A stretch of DNA of 64,000 nt from Brugia malayi (Eukaryota; Nematoda; Chromadorea; Rhabditida; Onchocercidae): assembly GCF_000002995.4 (NCBI RefSeq), contig NW_025062478.1:11280001-11344000 (forward strand). The letters are read 5' to 3'. Under the pieces are notes generated by a model, which was not told where the DNA came from, did no database searches, and saw only the letters and a program-made list of their open reading frames with translations. Shown here piece after piece: positions 62,922-64,000 of this stretch (position 1 is the first letter of the stretch; the number at the start of each line of letters is the position of its first letter). The position numbers and the translations under genes are program-made.

Positions 62922-64000
62922 TATGTGCTCAAGAGAGTAGTAAATGTTGAAATGAATTTAAATATTACTGATGTGTTGAAAATGGCACTTGATATTGTTG
63001 ATGTTCAATTTGAAATTTATTGTTTGCTTCTTATGGAACAGTGACATTATTTTGTTTGACTAATTCTGTGTACCTTCAATTCTGTTATCTTATTAATTTT
63101 ATTTGATACATTTTAAGAATCATACAAACAATCTTATAAATGCAACAAATAATTCTTACCAATTTTCTTTGTTAATTTGTCAATTTTTTGATCGATATCT
63201 TTTAACATCATTGTATTCGTTCGTACAATTGCGCTTTGGTTTTTTTTATTGGAGAAAGAATAGCACTATCAAAAGAGATCTCATGTTCGGAAGAATGAAA
63301 TTGATATTATCTATCTGGGATCACATGACAAACACACCATACTGTACCAACTTTTCCTCAAAAATTAGTTAATTTAAAATTAATTCAAAATATTATATTT
63401 CTAAAAAAGCATTTTATCAGAGAAGCATGAATATCTTGAGGACCGAAAGCACTAGTTAGGATTTCCTGTTCCGCAATGTGTCGGAACAAATAAGATTGTC
63501 ATGACTACAGCGATATCAAAATTATCACTTTTCGAAAACCAACTTAATTCCGGTTTATATTCTCTACGTACTGGTTTCTAATGATCCCACTGAATGCTCT
63601 TATTTAAACTTATTTCAGTGCATTTGTTACAAATTCTTCAGTCCATCATATGTCATGTCATGTCATGCCATCCGACATGCTTCTTACGTCTTCCAGACGT
63701 AAAGGACACGTCACATACTCACTCCTCCTCTAGAGAAAACTACTAGTGGACTTTTCTAATTTAACTCAATTTCTTCTCTTCACATCTCACATTCCTTCAC
63801 CTTCACACTTATCGTTTATCTGAATTTATGAAACGTTCACTTTTTCTTTTAGTATGACTTTAGTTATAACTAAAAATGTTACATTGCACTTGCGTTATTA
63901 GCATCAGAACCATCAAATTCGCATCAATCAGTTCACTGAATTGCAATTTAGAACTTTCTTATTTAGGCCACTGGATTTGAAAGAGAAGAATTTAGTTATC
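62922..64000. other. Right-edge stretch with no recognised gene
   Basis: AT-rich to about 63420, then less so. The frame at 63103-63372 lacks support. A short run of TCATG words occurs at 63650-63670. Nothing else can be supported. Confidence 0.5.

Noticed and set aside
63650..63680. Run of CATGT words resembling a tandem regulatory site
   Set aside because: Only a few imperfect units; not distinguishable from chance.

Overview
The window is AT-rich nuclear DNA from a nematode, most likely a filarial or other spirurid worm. The genes have many short exons and T-rich splice acceptors ending in TTTCAG. Several start codons lie just after an acceptor-like sequence, as expected for spliced-leader trans-splicing, and the protein families are typical of nematodes. 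I found no prokaryotic, viral or intact transposon sequence. Exons were built by hand from splice signals, reading-phase continuity and remembered family alignments; no transcript data were available.

Layout. At the left edge an 87-codon gene (minus, 248-654) is head-to-head with a 17-exon CLASRP/SWAP2-type SR splicing regulator (plus, 864-7490). A NYN-domain ribonuclease (minus, 9273-12742) then faces a riboflavin transporter of the RFT/SLC52 family (plus, 13987-17966). Next is a plus-strand gene (about 19542-23258) that joins a REEP5/TB2-DP1 ER-shaping hairpin domain to a complete AK1-type adenylate kinase. ATP synthase subunit e (plus, 25322-26168) and tRNA-Leu(UAG) (26618-26699) follow, and ATP synthase subunit e converges on a PGAP2-like GPI-remodelling gene (minus, 26921-29284). 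A 15-exon FAM161-type ciliary/centrosomal gene (minus, 31726-38693) has a near-perfect X-box in front of it. After 7 kb of simple-sequence-rich DNA comes a RhoU/RhoV (CHW-1-like) small GTPase (plus, 45711-48320) with non-standard residues at both catalytic hot spots. About 10 kb without confident genes leads to a gene for a secreted, cysteine-rich, probably GPI-anchored protein (plus, 58583-61578) with a second candidate 3' terminal exon at 62746-62921.

The genes are independent housekeeping, ciliary and surface genes rather than one pathway, and I saw no operon-like spacing. The observations most worth following are the REEP-adenylate kinase fusion, the Gly12Ala plus Gln61Lys pattern in the Rho protein, the X-box before FAM161, the alternative GPI-signal exons, and a 100-nt intronic sequence that can fold around an 8-bp perfect closing stem.
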